Shown here one piece after another: positions 46,293 to 57,600 of a stretch of DNA of 64,000 nucleotides. The position numbers and the translations under genes were made by a program. Positions within the stretch are counted from its first letter, which is position 1. Each line of letters opens with the position of its first letter. The notes under the pieces were generated by a model that worked only from the letters and a program-made list of their open reading frames with translations, was not told the origin of the DNA and did no database searches. Origin of the DNA: an uncultured Opitutia bacterium (GTDB taxonomy: Bacteria; Verrucomicrobiota; Verrucomicrobiia; Opitutales; Opitutaceae); assembly GCA_903834135.1 (NCBI GenBank), contig CAILHZ010000007.1, positions 62,001 through 126,000 of the forward strand. Reading direction: 5' to 3'.

Positions 46293-47222
46293 TTACTTAA
46301 TTTGTCCTCTGAAATACTCTATTGTGCGTCCCAGTCCTTCTTCAAGTTGAACCTCAGGTTTCCACTTAATTGTTTTCTTTGCTAAGCTTACATCAGGTCT
46401 ACGCTGTTTAGGGTCATCTGCTGGAAGCGGCTTGAAGACTATTTTAGATTTTCCGCCTACTAACTTCAGTGTCATTTCAGCGAGCTCTAACATAGTAAAT
46501 TCACCAGGGTTACCTAAGTTCATAGGTCCTATAATTTTTTCCTGCCCCATGAACTTTACAAATCCGTCGATTAAATCGTTGACGTAACAAAAAGAGCGGG
46601 TCTGGGAACCTTTACCGTAAACGGTAATATTTTGTCCGCGCAGTGCTTGAATAATAAAATTAGAAACAACGCGACCATCATCCTCATGCATACGTGGGCC
46701 ATAGGTATTAAAAATACGTACAACCCGAATATCTACTTTATTCTCACGGTGGTAATCAAAGAAGAGTGTCTCAGCACAGCGTTTGCCTTCATCATAACAG
46801 GAACGTTTACCGATTGGATTTACGTTTCCCCAGTAAGATTCAGGCTGTGGATGAACTTTAGGATCCCCATAGACTTCACTTGTACTTGCTTGAAATACAC
46901 GTGCTCTCACACGTTTTGCTAATCCTAAACAGTTAATCGCTCCCATAACGGAAGTCTTCACTGTTTTAATTGGATTATACTGATAATGAGGAGGTGAAGC
47001 TGGACATGCCAAATTATAGATCTGGTCTACCTCAAACTTAAACGGATCAATGACATCGTGACGTACAAATTCAAAATCAGGATGCGTAAGTAAATGCTTA
47101 ATGTTTTGCTTACGGCCCGTGAAGTAGTTGTCCATACAAACAACTTCGTTTCCGTCTTTAAGAAGACGGTCACATAAGTGGGATCCTAGAAAGCCAGCTC
47201 CTCCGGTAACAAGAATACGCAT
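46293..47222 (-). CDS. UDP-glucuronate decarboxylase-like NAD-dependent sugar epimerase
   Basis: 309 residues from ATG 47222 (a TTG at 47243 is an unlikely start). Extended [18 protein letters not shown] nucleotide motif, [58 protein letters not shown] (YxxxK), [10 protein letters not shown] and [18 protein letters not shown], which together match bacterial and plant UDP-xylose synthase. It would make UDP-xylose from UDP-glucuronate for surface polysaccharide. Confidence 0.9.
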   Translation of the reverse strand: MRILVTGGAGFLGSHLCDRLLKDGNEVVCMDNYFTGRKQNIKHLLTHPDFEFVRHDVIDPFKFEVDQIYNLACPASPPHYQYNPIKTVKTSVMGAINCLGLAKRVRARVFQASTSEVYGDPKVHPQPESYWGNVNPIGKRSCYDEGKRCAETLFFDYHRENKVDIRVVRIFNTYGPRMHEDDGRVVSNFIIQALRGQNITVYGKGSQTRSFCYVNDLIDGFVKFMGQEKIIGPMNLGNPGEFTMLELAEMTLKLVGGKSKIVFKPLPADDPKQRRPDVSLAKKTIKWKPEVQLEEGLGRTIEYFRGQIK

Positions 47223-47311
47223 GGTGCAGATATAAAAAGGCAATCGGTCGTCTTTGGCGAGCTCTTGCTTAGGGCTAAAACTAAAATATTACTTCCTAAA
47301 ACAGCAGTACT

Positions 47312-48454
47312 TTATGCTAAGTGTGCAGCACCAGCCTCATAGCGCTTAATCCATTCAAGATGCCATTCACCAAAGTCCCCTGCCTCAATATGAGCTCTTG
47401 CTTGTGCTACCACATCTAAGAAGAAATGCAGATTGTGAATCGTAAGTAATGTACCGCTAAGCATTTCTCCAGACACGGCTAAATGTCTGAGATAAGCTCT
47501 CGAAAAAGTCCGGCACGTATAATTGTCTAGTCCCTCTACAATAGGCCTTGGATCTGTTTTAAAACGCTCGTTACGCAAATTCATTGGCCCATCTGGTGTG
47601 AAAACAAGCCCATTACGCGCCACTCGACTTGGCATAACGCAGTCGAACATATCTACACCCAGAGCTATCATCTTCAAAATCTGAGGAGGAGTTCCTAGTC
47701 CCATCGTATACCTCGGTTTGTCTTTAGGCATGAACGGAGTTGAAGCACCCACTTGCTTAAGCATTTCAGGTTCTGGCTCTCCAACACTCACACCCCCTAC
47801 TGCATAACCTGGAAAATTCATTGCCGCTAATGTCTCAGCAGCTTCGCGTCTTAAATCATCAAAGGTAGAGCCTTGAACGATAGCAAAAACATGATGCCCA
47901 TTTTCTAAGAACCCATTGCCTTGTGAGATTTCTAAACATTGCTTAGCCCACTTTAAACTCCGCTTCACAGAAATAGCACATTCGTCTTTTGTACATGGCC
48001 AAGGAGGGCATTCATCTAAAACCATGGCGATATCAGAGCCTAAATTAGCCTGAATCGTCATCACTTCTTTAGGACCTAGAAACAGCCGTTTACCATCTAA
48101 GTGAGAGGCAAAGAAGACACCGTCTTCACGAATGTCTCGTAATTTAGCTAAACTAAAGACCTGAAAGCCTCCGCTATCTGTAAGAATGGGGCCATCCCAA
48201 CCCATAAATTTATGCAACCCTCCGAGCTCTTTAATGACCTCACTTGTGGGTCTTAAGTTAAGGTGGTAGGTATTCCCCAAAATGATCTGTGAGCCTATGT
48301 CCTTAAGCTGCACTGGGGTAGTCGCCTTTACCGTCCCCTGTGTTCCAACTGGCATAAAGATAGGTGTTTGCACAATACCATGCCTTGTATGCAGGCGGCC
48401 GCGCCTGGCAGCTGTGTGGGTATCAGTTTTTAAGAGATCAAACACCGGTTTCAT
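47312..48454 (-). CDS. tgt: queuine tRNA-ribosyltransferase
   Basis: 380 residues. PIFMPVGTQGTVKATTP, LGNTYHLNLRP, GWDGPILTDSGGFQVFSLA (catalytic Asp), VLDECPPWPC, AIVQGSTFDDLRREAAETL, YAVGGVSVGEPEPEM, and the zinc site CRTFSRAYLRHL with later His. It swaps guanine 34 for preQ1 in GUN-anticodon tRNAs. Divergent from the trpG/pabA-like gene. Confidence 0.96.
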   Translation of the reverse strand: MKPVFDLLKTDTHTAARRGRLHTRHGIVQTPIFMPVGTQGTVKATTPVQLKDIGSQIILGNTYHLNLRPTSEVIKELGGLHKFMGWDGPILTDSGGFQVFSLAKLRDIREDGVFFASHLDGKRLFLGPKEVMTIQANLGSDIAMVLDECPPWPCTKDECAISVKRSLKWAKQCLEISQGNGFLENGHHVFAIVQGSTFDDLRREAAETLAAMNFPGYAVGGVSVGEPEPEMLKQVGASTPFMPKDKPRYTMGLGTPPQILKMIALGVDMFDCVMPSRVARNGLVFTPDGPMNLRNERFKTDPRPIVEGLDNYTCRTFSRAYLRHLAVSGEMLSGTLLTIHNLHFFLDVVAQARAHIEAGDFGEWHLEWIKRYEAGAAHLA

Positions 48455-48525
48455 TGGCTAGTCGTTGAATAAACGCACCTTCCACAGTCCTTGACCACCG
48501 CCAAGGTTCAAGCCATAAATGAGGA

Positions 48526-49092
48526 GTGCTATTGGTCATCGATAACTACGATTCCTTTACCTTCAACCTGGTTCAATACTTTGGTCAGCTTGGCGTGAAC
48601 CAGCAGATATACCGTAATGACCAGATAACACCCGCTGAGGCGCTTGCACTGAACCCAGACAGAGTCCTGATTTCTCCTGGCCCTTGTTCCCCTAAGGAAG
48701 CTGGCGTGTCCTTAGATATCATTAAAGCTTTTGCTGGTAAAAAGCCGATCTTTGGAGTCTGTTTAGGCCACCAATCCGTGGGACACTACTTTGGCGGCAA
48801 GGTAATCCGTGCTGACCGTTTAATGCATGGCAAAGTCTCTCCTATCCTACATAACGGAAAAGACTTGTTTAAAGGCATGCCTAACGGCTTCAAAGCTACC
48901 CGCTACCACTCTTTACTCGTTGAAAAATCAAGTTTTCCTGAGTCCCTAGAAATCACAGCTGAAACAGCAGAAGGTGAAGTCATGGGCCTTCGTCATAAAA
49001 CTCTCCCTATTTGGGGTGTTCAATTTCATCCGGAGTCCATTGCGACTGAAGGCGGAATGAAAATCTTGGAAAACTTTCTAACCCTCAATTGA
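48526..49092 (+). CDS. glutamine amidotransferase of anthranilate / aminodeoxychorismate synthase
   Basis: 188 residues from GTG 48526, giving the typical [19 protein letters not shown]-terminus. Class I glutaminase with catalytic Cys in [11 protein letters not shown] and His/Glu in [15 protein letters not shown]. It supplies ammonia to TrpE or PabB. No partner gene lies in the window, so trpG and pabA cannot be told apart; it may serve both. nrdR follows 10 bp later. Confidence 0.93.
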   Translation: MLLVIDNYDSFTFNLVQYFGQLGVNQQIYRNDQITPAEALALNPDRVLISPGPCSPKEAGVSLDIIKAFAGKKPIFGVCLGHQSVGHYFGGKVIRADRLMHGKVSPILHNGKDLFKGMPNGFKATRYHSLLVEKSSFPESLEITAETAEGEVMGLRHKTLPIWGVQFHPESIATEGGMKILENFLTLN

Positions 49093-49102
49093 GGAATACA
49101 CC

Positions 49103-49564
49103 ATGCGTTGCCCTAAGTGTACATCTATCGAAGACAAAGTAATCGATTCACGTATCAGTAAAGAAGGAAGCTCAATTCGTCGCCGTAGAGAGTGCCTTGA
49201 GTGTAATCACCGTTATACAACAACAGAATCCGTAGTGCGTGATGGCATGGTTGTTATCAAGAGAGACGGAAGACGTGAAGATTTTGATCGTGAAAAACTA
49301 GTACGTGCAGTGCGTGCAGCATGTCACAAACGGCCGATTGATTCTGAACAAATTTCAATGCTCATTGAAGACACAATTGACGCGCTTGAGGCTCAATATG
49401 AAGTTGATATTCCTTCAGAAGCTATTGGCGAAGGTCTAATGCAACGCATTAAAACGATGGATCCAGTGGCCTATGTTCGATTTGCGAGTGTTTACAAAGA
49501 ATTTAGAGACGTTTCTGGCTTCGTAGATGAGATCAGTGCTTTAGCTAAGACTAAAAACCGGTGA
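49103..49564 (+). CDS. nrdR: NrdR transcriptional repressor
   Basis: 153 residues. Zinc ribbon MRCPKC...RRRRECLECNHRYTT (four Cys) followed by an ATP-cone domain (VVIKRDGRREDFDREKLVRAVRAACHKRPI). It senses ATP/dATP and represses ribonucleotide reductase genes, none of which lie in the window. It is one of the few genes with a Shine-Dalgarno-like GAGG at the right distance. Its stop overlaps the next start (GTGA). Confidence 0.96.
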   Translation: MRCPKCTSIEDKVIDSRISKEGSSIRRRRECLECNHRYTTTESVVRDGMVVIKRDGRREDFDREKLVRAVRAACHKRPIDSEQISMLIEDTIDALEAQYEVDIPSEAIGEGLMQRIKTMDPVAYVRFASVYKEFRDVSGFVDEISALAKTKNR

Positions 49565-50073
49565 AGAAAAGTTCCGCCTCTGCGGACGACATTCGCCGTC
49601 TGCATTTCATCAACGCCCTTTTCGACCAAGTTACGGGTAACGACCTATACTTAGCTCAGCAAATCAGGGATGGAATTGCTTTTAGTTTGGCTGAACTAGA
49701 AAAACAAGTTACCGAAAATCCAGAAACAGCAGCCACATTCGATACTGCATTTAATGCAGCTGCTGCAAAGCTATTGGAAAAGTTTTGTTTAAAGCAAAGT
49801 GAGCGAGGTTTCTTTCATTGGGATGCAACCAAGACGCTACACTCAGCAACGCCATTATTTGCACGCTCTGAAATAATGGAAGGCTTGAGGTACCTGGCTA
49901 GCTTTAAGGATTCAACACTTCTAGTTACCAATCTAAGACCAGCTCTCTTGCCAGATAACCGAATGAAGACCCCTAAGCGCAAACGCGAATATATGGAGCT
50001 ACTCGCCTTTATTCGCGGTCTTGCAGCAGCTAGAACAAAACGAAACTCTGATCTACAGCTTATCTTTTTGTGA
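49561..50073 (+). CDS. unknown protein coupled to nrdR
   Basis: 170 residues from a GTG overlapping the nrdR stop. No domain recognised. Soluble, mixed helices (RRLHFINALFDQVTGNDLYLAQQIRDGIAFSLAELEK), an aromatic centre (SERGFFHWDATKTLHS), and a basic end (MKTPKRKREYMELLAFIRGLAAARTKRNSD). Translational coupling to nrdR suggests co-expression, not necessarily shared function. Confidence 0.65.
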   Translation: MKKSSASADDIRRLHFINALFDQVTGNDLYLAQQIRDGIAFSLAELEKQVTENPETAATFDTAFNAAAAKLLEKFCLKQSERGFFHWDATKTLHSATPLFARSEIMEGLRYLASFKDSTLLVTNLRPALLPDNRMKTPKRKREYMELLAFIRGLAAARTKRNSDLQLIFL

Positions 50074-50099
50074 GTATAGTGATTTAACTTTTTTTTAGT

Positions 50100-50441
50100 A
50101 TGGCAAAAACACTGTTCCAAAAAATTATTGACCGCGAGATTCCTGCTAAGATCGAATATGAAGATAGTCTTTGCATTGTGATTCATGACATTGAACCTCA
50201 AGCACCTGTACATCTTTTGGTCATTCCTAAGAAACTAATAGCTCGGGTAGCAGTCGCAGAAGAGTCAGACCAAGCTCTATTAGGTCACTTACTGATCACT
50301 GTATCAGCACTAGCTAAAAAACTTAATTTAGAGCAGGGATTTCGCGTTATTATAAATAATGGACCTCATGCCTGCGAAAGTGTGCCACATATGCATATTC
50401 ACGTACTTGCTAAACGCCAAATGACCTGGCCTCCTGGCTAA
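50100..50441 (+). CDS. HIT-family purine nucleotide hydrolase (HinT-like)
   Basis: 113 residues. TLFQKIIDREIPAKIEYEDSLCIVIHDIEPQAPVHLLVIPKK and the histidine triad HMHIHVL near the C-terminus. HinT-like enzymes hydrolyse phosphoramidates of AMP. It follows the unknown gene after 26 bp. Confidence 0.94.
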   Translation: MAKTLFQKIIDREIPAKIEYEDSLCIVIHDIEPQAPVHLLVIPKKLIARVAVAEESDQALLGHLLITVSALAKKLNLEQGFRVIINNGPHACESVPHMHIHVLAKRQMTWPPG

Positions 50442-50475
50442 GCGCATCTTGTAATTTTTGTTAAAATCTATATAT

Positions 50476-50481
50476 TATAAT
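50476..50481 (+). promoter_or_regulatory. TATAAT just before a start codon
   Basis: TATAAT ends 1 base before ATG 50483. If it is a real -10, the true start of the following protein would be further downstream; otherwise it is AT-rich chance. Confidence 0.2.
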
Positions 50482-50482
50482 C

Positions 50483-50776
50483 ATGAATCAATTAATAAAA
50501 CTTTGCCTATTAATATCAGTTTTAACTCTTGGATCTAGCGCCCTTAACGCTGCTAGCAACCAAGCAGCTAAGAACAATTATCCACTTACAACCTGTGTTG
50601 TATCTGGTGACGATTTACAAGAAATGGGACATCCATTCACCTATATTCACAAAGAAGAAGGTAAGGCGGATCGCACAGTCATATTCTGCTGCAAAAATTG
50701 CGTAGATGATTTCAAGAAGGATCCTAAAAAATACTTAGCGATACTCGATGCGGCAGAAATGAAAGCTAAGAAATAA
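50483..50776 (+). CDS. small secreted Cys-containing protein, YHS/TRASH-like
   Basis: 97 residues with a signal peptide (about 1-23, ending LNA). The mature part reads TTCVVSGDDLQEMGHPFTYIHKEE...VIFCCKNCVDDFKKDPKKYLAIL. A first Cys, the CCKNC group and the FKKDPKKYL end resemble YHS/TRASH metal-binding domains. A periplasmic metal or heme-handling role is possible. It ends in a strong terminator. Confidence 0.75.
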   Translation: MNQLIKLCLLISVLTLGSSALNAASNQAAKNNYPLTTCVVSGDDLQEMGHPFTYIHKEEGKADRTVIFCCKNCVDDFKKDPKKYLAILDAAEMKAKK

Positions 50777-50803
50777 GGTTCTTTGCTTAACAAATAAGAT
50801 ACA

Positions 50804-50835
50804 AAAAAGGCCCAGAATTAATTCTGGGCCTTTTT
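50804..50835. terminator. bidirectional terminator
   Basis: A-run, GGCCCAGAA, TTAA loop, TTCTGGGCC, T-run; lies between the small secreted protein gene and the convergent TonB receptor gene and serves both. Confidence 0.92.
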
Positions 50836-50861
50836 GTTTTAATTAATTCCTGAAAATGGAA

Positions 50862-53800
50862 TTAGAAACTTATCGTGTTAGTTAATGAATAGTACCTAGG
50901 CATTGCATCATAACCAGCGTCATTGATTCCTGAGTATCCATTCACTGGGTTTGGAAGAATCACGATATGATAGTGATTAAATACGTTAGTTACATTGAGC
51001 TGAGTTTTGAATGTAACCTTACGGAATTTATGACTGTATGCCAAAATTGGGTCTAACCTAAACTGATTAGGTAGTGCATATACCTTGTCTGGCACACCTG
51101 GGATTGGCCCGTTCGGGTAGTAGAAAAATGAATTATTTTTCCATGTCATAATCACTGTAGCTCCGATATCTAAGCCTTTTAATTTTCCTGCAAAACTATA
51201 CATGTTAGTGTAATTGAATGCATACGTAGGATATCCCACTGTACTATCACCACTTTGCTGAACTGTTAAAACAGGCGAAGGAGTAAATCCAGGATTAATC
51301 TGAATAGATGAAATTGGCAGTCCTGTTTTACCTGTAAGTATAGCACCGTGCACAGGGTCCACCACTTTCAATACTAATGCAGCAGCAGACGAAGATAGAA
51401 TGGCTCCACTTATAGGCAGAGGGTTAGCATAATAAGAACTGGTTGAACTGCTCATCATTGAGACCGTCAGTGGCACAGCACCCGCTGTCGTTGATGCAAC
51501 AGTTAAACTCTTAGAATTATAAGTGGCAGGTACATAAACAACTGTTCCATCTGCGTATGTAACTTGACCTGCAGAATTTTGGTTAAATTGGTCATTATAC
51601 AATAGGTTGTAATTCACGTTGCTTGATATTTTACCCTTAGTCCAAGCAGCAGAAAAACGCATTCTCCATTGTGCACTCGGAGCAACTGTTGCAGCTAAGT
51701 TAATACCTTCTGAATTACGATCTACAGTAATCCAAGTGCTAGGAGCAGCACCATACCTACCGTTCAAGCCTGATGGATTTATGTCAAAAGATAGGAGATT
51801 AGTTATTGCAAGAGGCTCATTGGTTGAAGCCACATGAAATAAAGCTACAGAACCAGAGACAGAGTTAGTTTTATTTGAAAACTTAATACCAACTTCTTCG
51901 CCTAAACCATGCGCTGTACCACCATAATTACCGTAAGGATCACCGTTACCAGCTGAAGGCGGATTATAAGAATCTGAGAAATTAAAATATGGGTGTAGAT
52001 AATGATTTAGTTCATAATTAAGCCCTGCATTGTAACTAAACAATGTACCCTTAGTTAAATAATAATTTTGAGGTGCTGCTACTTCTGTTAGAAGTGTACT
52101 GGAATTATACATCAATCGAGCACCTAATAAAGTATGCAACTTATTATCAAGCCAAGCTGTGTCATTAATGAAAAAGTATCCTTTATTAATGGTTGTTAAT
52201 AGCGAGTAGTTCTGTCCACCAATTGAAGATACCCCAAGTGGATTGGAAGGAGAAATGAGTGCAGGATTAATTTGGTTATTAATCTGAAGAGAATAGTTAG
52301 CCCCATTATAACTCATAAACGGAGCAAAAGGCCCCCATAGTGGATACTTTACAGGGCCATTCCCGATAGGGATATACACGGAGGGAACTATTGAGCGTCC
52401 AGCATTTACTGAGGCAGTTGCTGGATTAACTAGCGTGTTCCAATTACCGTCTGTTTGGAAATAGGTGTATGAAATCTTTGCATTAATTGTTCTGTTGAAA
52501 TCTGCACCAATTAACGTTTGAGATTTCGCAAAATTACCTAGTTCATTAGTGAGTACTACACTTGCTCTAAATGCTTTAGATCTAACAGCGTAATTTTGAT
52601 TTTGCGCTGGTGCTTTTCCAGTAGATGCAAGAGCCCAGGTTCCTGTTGGATTTGTAGTCACTGTAGGAGACAAAATGCTCGAGAAGTTTGAAGCATTCAT
52701 GCGTGGATCAAGCAGGTTGTCATATCCGGCATCTAATTCTGTAGATACCATACTATTCCACTTTGTCTGTGCAGTTGCTGTTACCCATGAGTGATTAAAA
52801 CTCTCAACACCCCACTTACCATCTAAAGCATCAACATTACTCCAATTGATAAAGCCATTACCAATTAATCCCATTCCGCTGGCTCCACTGTTAGCGGCAG
52901 CCATTTGATTTGTAGCTAATAAGTAATGAAGCGTATTACCATTACGAACATCAAACGAAGTACTTGGTGCAGTAACTGTCTGACTAGACATGTTCTCGAT
53001 ACGATTATAACGTAATTTCTCAGCTGTAACACGTATGACTGTATTTTTTACAGGACGTGCTGCTATCTGCATATACTGTGCCTGCATTGGTCCACCTAAA
53101 AATTGCTCAAATCCAGCAACCTGCTGACTAAGTAGCACCAGGCGAACAGAAAAATTATCGCTACCTACCCCATAGTCTAGCTGTCCAAGTTTAGCTCCAT
53201 ATTGATCGTTTTTATACGTAAAAGATCCTGTCGGAAGCTGCCTGAAAAGAGCTTGTTTAGAAACCATATTAACAACTCCTCCTGCACCACCCGTACCATA
53301 GAGTAAGGACTGAGGACCATTAATAACCTCTACTCTTTCAATATCAAAATTTCCTGTCGTGCCGTTTGAGCCAGCAATAGACATGAACGTATCGCGGCGC
53401 ATAACAGTCGAAGAAAGTCCTCTAAGACTAATTGAATTACCGGCATTTTGTGGGTTAGTTAATGGATTAGTTGTCGCATTCTTACCCGGTATAGTCGTCG
53501 CTATTCCAGAGCCTGCGGAATAGTTCTGTATCATCGCTTCAACAGACGTAGTTTCACCTACATCTTTCATAAAAGCATCAGTAAAGATATCAGCTGTAAT
53601 GGGAAGATTCTGCAGTGCCGTATTAAACTGAGTCATTGAATTAGAATTCAATGCACCGTAACTTTTATCAGAATCCTCTGTGACCTGAAATGGATTTAGG
53701 GTAACTACCTCACCACGACTTGAGCCTGGACGGGGAGACTGTGTGGCAGCGGCTGTGGAATCCTGCGCATTAAGTGCAACAGCAGCAGAACCGGCAAGAA

Positions 53801-53876
53801 TAAGGACTAGCGCCTTAAACGAAGAGCATACAGAGCTCATATAATTACTATTAGGGGTTAGGGTATTTGTGTTCAT
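50862..53876 (-). CDS. large TonB-dependent receptor, Opitutae type
   Basis: 1004 residues. N-terminal signal (about 14-38, FKALVLILAGSAAVALNAQ), then GEVVTLNPFQVTEDSDKSYGALNSNS, a junction often seen in verrucomicrobial receptors, plug domain (SVEAMIQNYSAG, SISLRGLSSTVMRRD, IERVEVINGPQSLLYGTGGAGGVVNMVSKQ) and a long barrel ending SLTNTISF. The plug resembles FhuA/siderophore-type receptors more than SusC. The cargo could be a siderophore or a glycan fragment. The regulator pair and sulfatases next to it favour a glycan (inference). Confidence 0.85.
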   Translation of the reverse strand: MNTNTLTPNSNYMSSVCSSFKALVLILAGSAAVALNAQDSTAAATQSPRPGSSRGEVVTLNPFQVTEDSDKSYGALNSNSMTQFNTALQNLPITADIFTDAFMKDVGETTSVEAMIQNYSAGSGIATTIPGKNATTNPLTNPQNAGNSISLRGLSSTVMRRDTFMSIAGSNGTTGNFDIERVEVINGPQSLLYGTGGAGGVVNMVSKQALFRQLPTGSFTYKNDQYGAKLGQLDYGVGSDNFSVRLVLLSQQVAGFEQFLGGPMQAQYMQIAARPVKNTVIRVTAEKLRYNRIENMSSQTVTAPSTSFDVRNGNTLHYLLATNQMAAANSGASGMGLIGNGFINWSNVDALDGKWGVESFNHSWVTATAQTKWNSMVSTELDAGYDNLLDPRMNASNFSSILSPTVTTNPTGTWALASTGKAPAQNQNYAVRSKAFRASVVLTNELGNFAKSQTLIGADFNRTINAKISYTYFQTDGNWNTLVNPATASVNAGRSIVPSVYIPIGNGPVKYPLWGPFAPFMSYNGANYSLQINNQINPALISPSNPLGVSSIGGQNYSLLTTINKGYFFINDTAWLDNKLHTLLGARLMYNSSTLLTEVAAPQNYYLTKGTLFSYNAGLNYELNHYLHPYFNFSDSYNPPSAGNGDPYGNYGGTAHGLGEEVGIKFSNKTNSVSGSVALFHVASTNEPLAITNLLSFDINPSGLNGRYGAAPSTWITVDRNSEGINLAATVAPSAQWRMRFSAAWTKGKISSNVNYNLLYNDQFNQNSAGQVTYADGTVVYVPATYNSKSLTVASTTAGAVPLTVSMMSSSTSSYYANPLPISGAILSSSAAALVLKVVDPVHGAILTGKTGLPISSIQINPGFTPSPVLTVQQSGDSTVGYPTYAFNYTNMYSFAGKLKGLDIGATVIMTWKNNSFFYYPNGPIPGVPDKVYALPNQFRLDPILAYSHKFRKVTFKTQLNVTNVFNHYHIVILPNPVNGYSGINDAGYDAMPRYYSLTNTISF

Positions 53877-53921
53877 TTAATAAAAGGGGTAAACAATCCA
53901 TCGTAACTGGGTTGAAAGGAA

Positions 53922-54548
53922 CTACCTGCCAAGAAATTTAACGACAGCCTCAGTGCGTGACTGGACATGAAGCTTTTCATAAACTGAATGGATGTGAGTT
54001 CTTACAGTACTCATCGTAATACTCAATTTTTCAGCTATTTCTTTATAAAGAAATCCTTCAGCAAGTAGTGTAAGAATTTCGTTCTCCCGAGGTGAAAGCT
54101 CTCTCATGGGACTTGAAGCAGCACGTAAGTGATGGAAATGTGCGACTACTTTGCGTGCAATCTGCATAGACATAGGTGCTCCGCCAGCACTCACATCTTG
54201 CACTGCTTGTACCAATTCTGCAGCAGACATATTCTTAAGCAAATACCCATTCGCTCCAGACCTTAAGGAATCAAAAATCATCTCCGTTTCTTCATATGTC
54301 GTAAGCATCAGCACCTGCATTTTAGGACACTTTTGCTTTATAACGGACACAACGTCTATCCCACTCATTTTGGGTAGGTTAATATCTACTAAGGCAACAT
54401 CAGGAGAATCTTTACTGATTCCTACAATCGCATCTTCCCCGTTCGCATACGCATTCAAGCAGCGTGTAGTTGGTGGATTGTTGAATAATTTGATCAACTG
54501 TTCACGCGTACCCTTATTATCCTCAACAATTGATATCGTGATACTCAT
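53922..54548 (-). CDS. NarL/FixJ-family response regulator
   Basis: 208 residues. Receiver domain with acidic pocket EDN, phosphorylation site Asp55 in VALVDINLPKMSG, LMLTTYEE and the K of LLKNMSA; C-terminal LuxR-type helix-turn-helix (about 145-205; LSPRENEILTLLAEGFLYKEIAEKLSITMSTVRTH in part). It lies 93 bp downstream of the sensor kinase gene, same strand, and 45 bp from the TonB receptor gene, which is a likely target. Confidence 0.95.
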   Translation of the reverse strand: MSITISIVEDNKGTREQLIKLFNNPPTTRCLNAYANGEDAIVGISKDSPDVALVDINLPKMSGIDVVSVIKQKCPKMQVLMLTTYEETEMIFDSLRSGANGYLLKNMSAAELVQAVQDVSAGGAPMSMQIARKVVAHFHHLRAASSPMRELSPRENEILTLLAEGFLYKEIAEKLSITMSTVRTHIHSVYEKLHVQSRTEAVVKFLGR

Positions 54549-54641
54549 TCAGGGTTTATAGGGATATTCTACTAATCTGCTACACTTTAACACAATAGGC
54601 CTTTTTATACCATAGTACGAACATACTACCTAGGTGACGAC

Positions 54642-57600
54642 TTACACTGGGACACTAATCTCGATTGTTGTACCTTTACCGATTACAGATCGTATTAAAA
54701 ATTGCCCACCAATGACTTGTAAACGCTGGGCCATATTTAAAACTCCATCACCAGAAGTTGCCTGAACCTTAAAATCAAAGCCCTTCCCATCATCTCGTAT
54801 CACAATTTTAAAGTGTTCATCGGCCCCACTAATTTCTATCCATACTGTAGTCGCAGAAGCATGCTTAAGGATATTTGTAATAGCCTCCTTAACGACTAGG
54901 AAAAGGTTATGCCTTACTTCGGAACTGAACCCGATTTCCGAAGGGTACTCCGGCAAATTAAGAAGGCACTTAACTCCTCCATTTCTTAGTTTTTCTACGC
55001 AGTACTGACCTATATAACTAATAAGATTAGGTAGATTATCGTTCTTAGGATTAATGGCCCATACGATTTCATCTAAGGACTTAAGCATGTCCGTTGCAGT
55101 GGTTGTGATCTGCTTAAGACTTTCCTCCGACTGCTCAGAGCCAGGCTTATATTGTTGAGCAATTTCACTGATTAACTTGATTTGCGAAAGACTGCCTCCC
55201 ACATCGTCATGAATATCACGTGCAATACGTGCTCGTTCACTAAGTAGTGCAGTTTTTTGTTCAGCTATAATGAGATCTTTTTTCAATCTCCTGAAAGAAA
55301 AGATCCGAACAATTCCAATCACTATGCCCGTAAAAGAGAGTATAATAATACCCTCAAACCAAAGTGTCTGCCAAAAAAAGTGCCCCACAGAGACGACCAG
55401 CACAGTTGGCGTCTGATTCCAGACGCCCATTTCATTACAGGCAGAAACTTTAAATACATATTCCCCAGGACCAAGTTGGGGCAAAATAACGTTTTTTTGC
55501 AGCCCTAGCTCATTCCAGTCTCCATCTAACCCATCGAGTCTGTAGCGATATCTAATTTTTTCAGGTGCAGAATACTCAAGTGCACTGAAGGTAATAAATA
55601 ATTTACTATAATTTGAAGGAATATCTATATGCTGCTTGCCCTGTGAAAAATAAACAACTGAGCGCGCATCCGCAAAACTCTTAAGCTTAAGGTTATCATT
55701 AAGTTTATACAGTCGATCATCTAAGGTAACTGATTCAATGACTACTTCAGGTACAATAGGATTATTATTAATTCGGTCAGGATGAGCTACAACCAGTCCT
55801 AGATTTGTTGAAAATGAAACATTACCAGCACGATCTACACAGGCCGTGGGTGCATTACCGTACTGAGCTTGGAAACCCCTTAGCCCGTCCTGACTTCCAA
55901 AGATATAGGGATGTAGTTGTGTGTCATTGCCAGAAATAAATGCCTGTAAATCTTTTTTTGTAAAACGGCTAATGCCGTGAGAGCTAGCCACCCAAAGATT
56001 ATTTTTATAGTCAGTTACAATCTGCCAGATTGAATTATCAACTAACCCATCCTTGGTTGTTATAAATCTAAAATTGCCATCTTTTAAGTGCCCAAGCCCT
56101 GCACCAGAATATCCAATCCACAAACTACCATCTGTAGTAGCTGCAAGGCAGCGTACTGAGCGTGACGAGCTTACTTCAATCGCAGTATCTACCTGAACTT
56201 TATTGTTACGTATATTAAAGACACGCCCTTCTGAAGTACCAAAGTAAATAACATGATCTGGGGTTTCTGTAATTGAGCGTATGTTTCTTACATCTGAAGG
56301 AGTCTTATATACAGTCAGCTTTTCGTCTTTGATGTGATTTAAACAAGCAGGTTCGTCTGTTGAGAACCATAACGAATCATCACTCGCCAAATAAAGTGCT
56401 CTCACAGTATCGCTAGTAAGACCACTCCCCTTATTCCACGTCTTATATTTATTGTTGGATACGTTTATTTGTTTCAGCCCTTGGCCTCTCGTTCCTAACC
56501 AAAGATATCCTGCTTGATCAGCGATTATAGCAGTGGGTGAAAGAGCGCCCATTTTTTGAATGAGTGGTACTTCTTTCCAACTCTTAAATTCGTTATTCAA
56601 AACCTGCCCACTGCCGGTAACAACCCAAGACGTTTTACTCGTATCTACACATACTGAAATAGTAGATTCAAACGGCATTCCTGATTTACGACCTACAAAT
56701 TCAAGTGTTTTTAAACGCAGACGGTTTAAACCACCGCTTGCAGTACCAGCCCAAATATTACCTTCATGATCCTCTAAAATACATCTAATCGCATGCTGTG
56801 AGGTAGCTACATATTCAATAGCGTTTCCGTCAAAACGAATTAATCCATGTGCGTCTGTTCCTAGCCATACCGCCCCAAGACTATCCTCCATAAGACATTT
56901 AGGGAGAATTTCAGATTCGAAGCTGTACTCTAATGATAAAATTCCTGCTTCACTGTATCTCAGCAAGTGAGAGCCAGAACATACCCAAAGCCCACCGAGT
57001 TTAGCCTTGGTAATAACAATATGCTCATCATCGACTTTGAATTTAGAAGTAAATACCCCGTGAACAATTGTCCCCACCTCTTTTCCTAACGAACACCACG
57101 CTACGCCATTTTCATCTAAGATAAGTGTCGTTGATAAAGTATCCTTGTAGGGATCCTTCAATTTAATCCTATCTATATGATCCTTAGTTAAGCTATAAAG
57201 ATGACCACTAATTAAAAAGTAAACTTCTGATGATTTATCATCAGCCATACCCATAAGTTCGCCTGTTGGAACACCATCTGCATGGGTATAAATTTTAAAT
57301 TCGTCGCGACTGATTCTTAACAGTGTTTCGCGGAAAGTACTCATCCATAGCCAGTGTGCTCCATTACTGGCAGCTAACATTGAAGTGTAGCCGTTAAACA
57401 CTACGCCTGTTTCGTGTTTAAGTGGTACAGCTTCAAACTCAGTACCGTTAAACCGAGTAAGCCCTCCCCGAGTTGCTATCCACAAATAGCCATCCTTAGT
57501 TTGAGCAATACCTGATATACGATTGTCAGGTAAGCCATCATCGAGCTGCCAATTCCTAACACTCCATCTGGAAGTCTGAAATTCATCAAACTGTGCAAAG

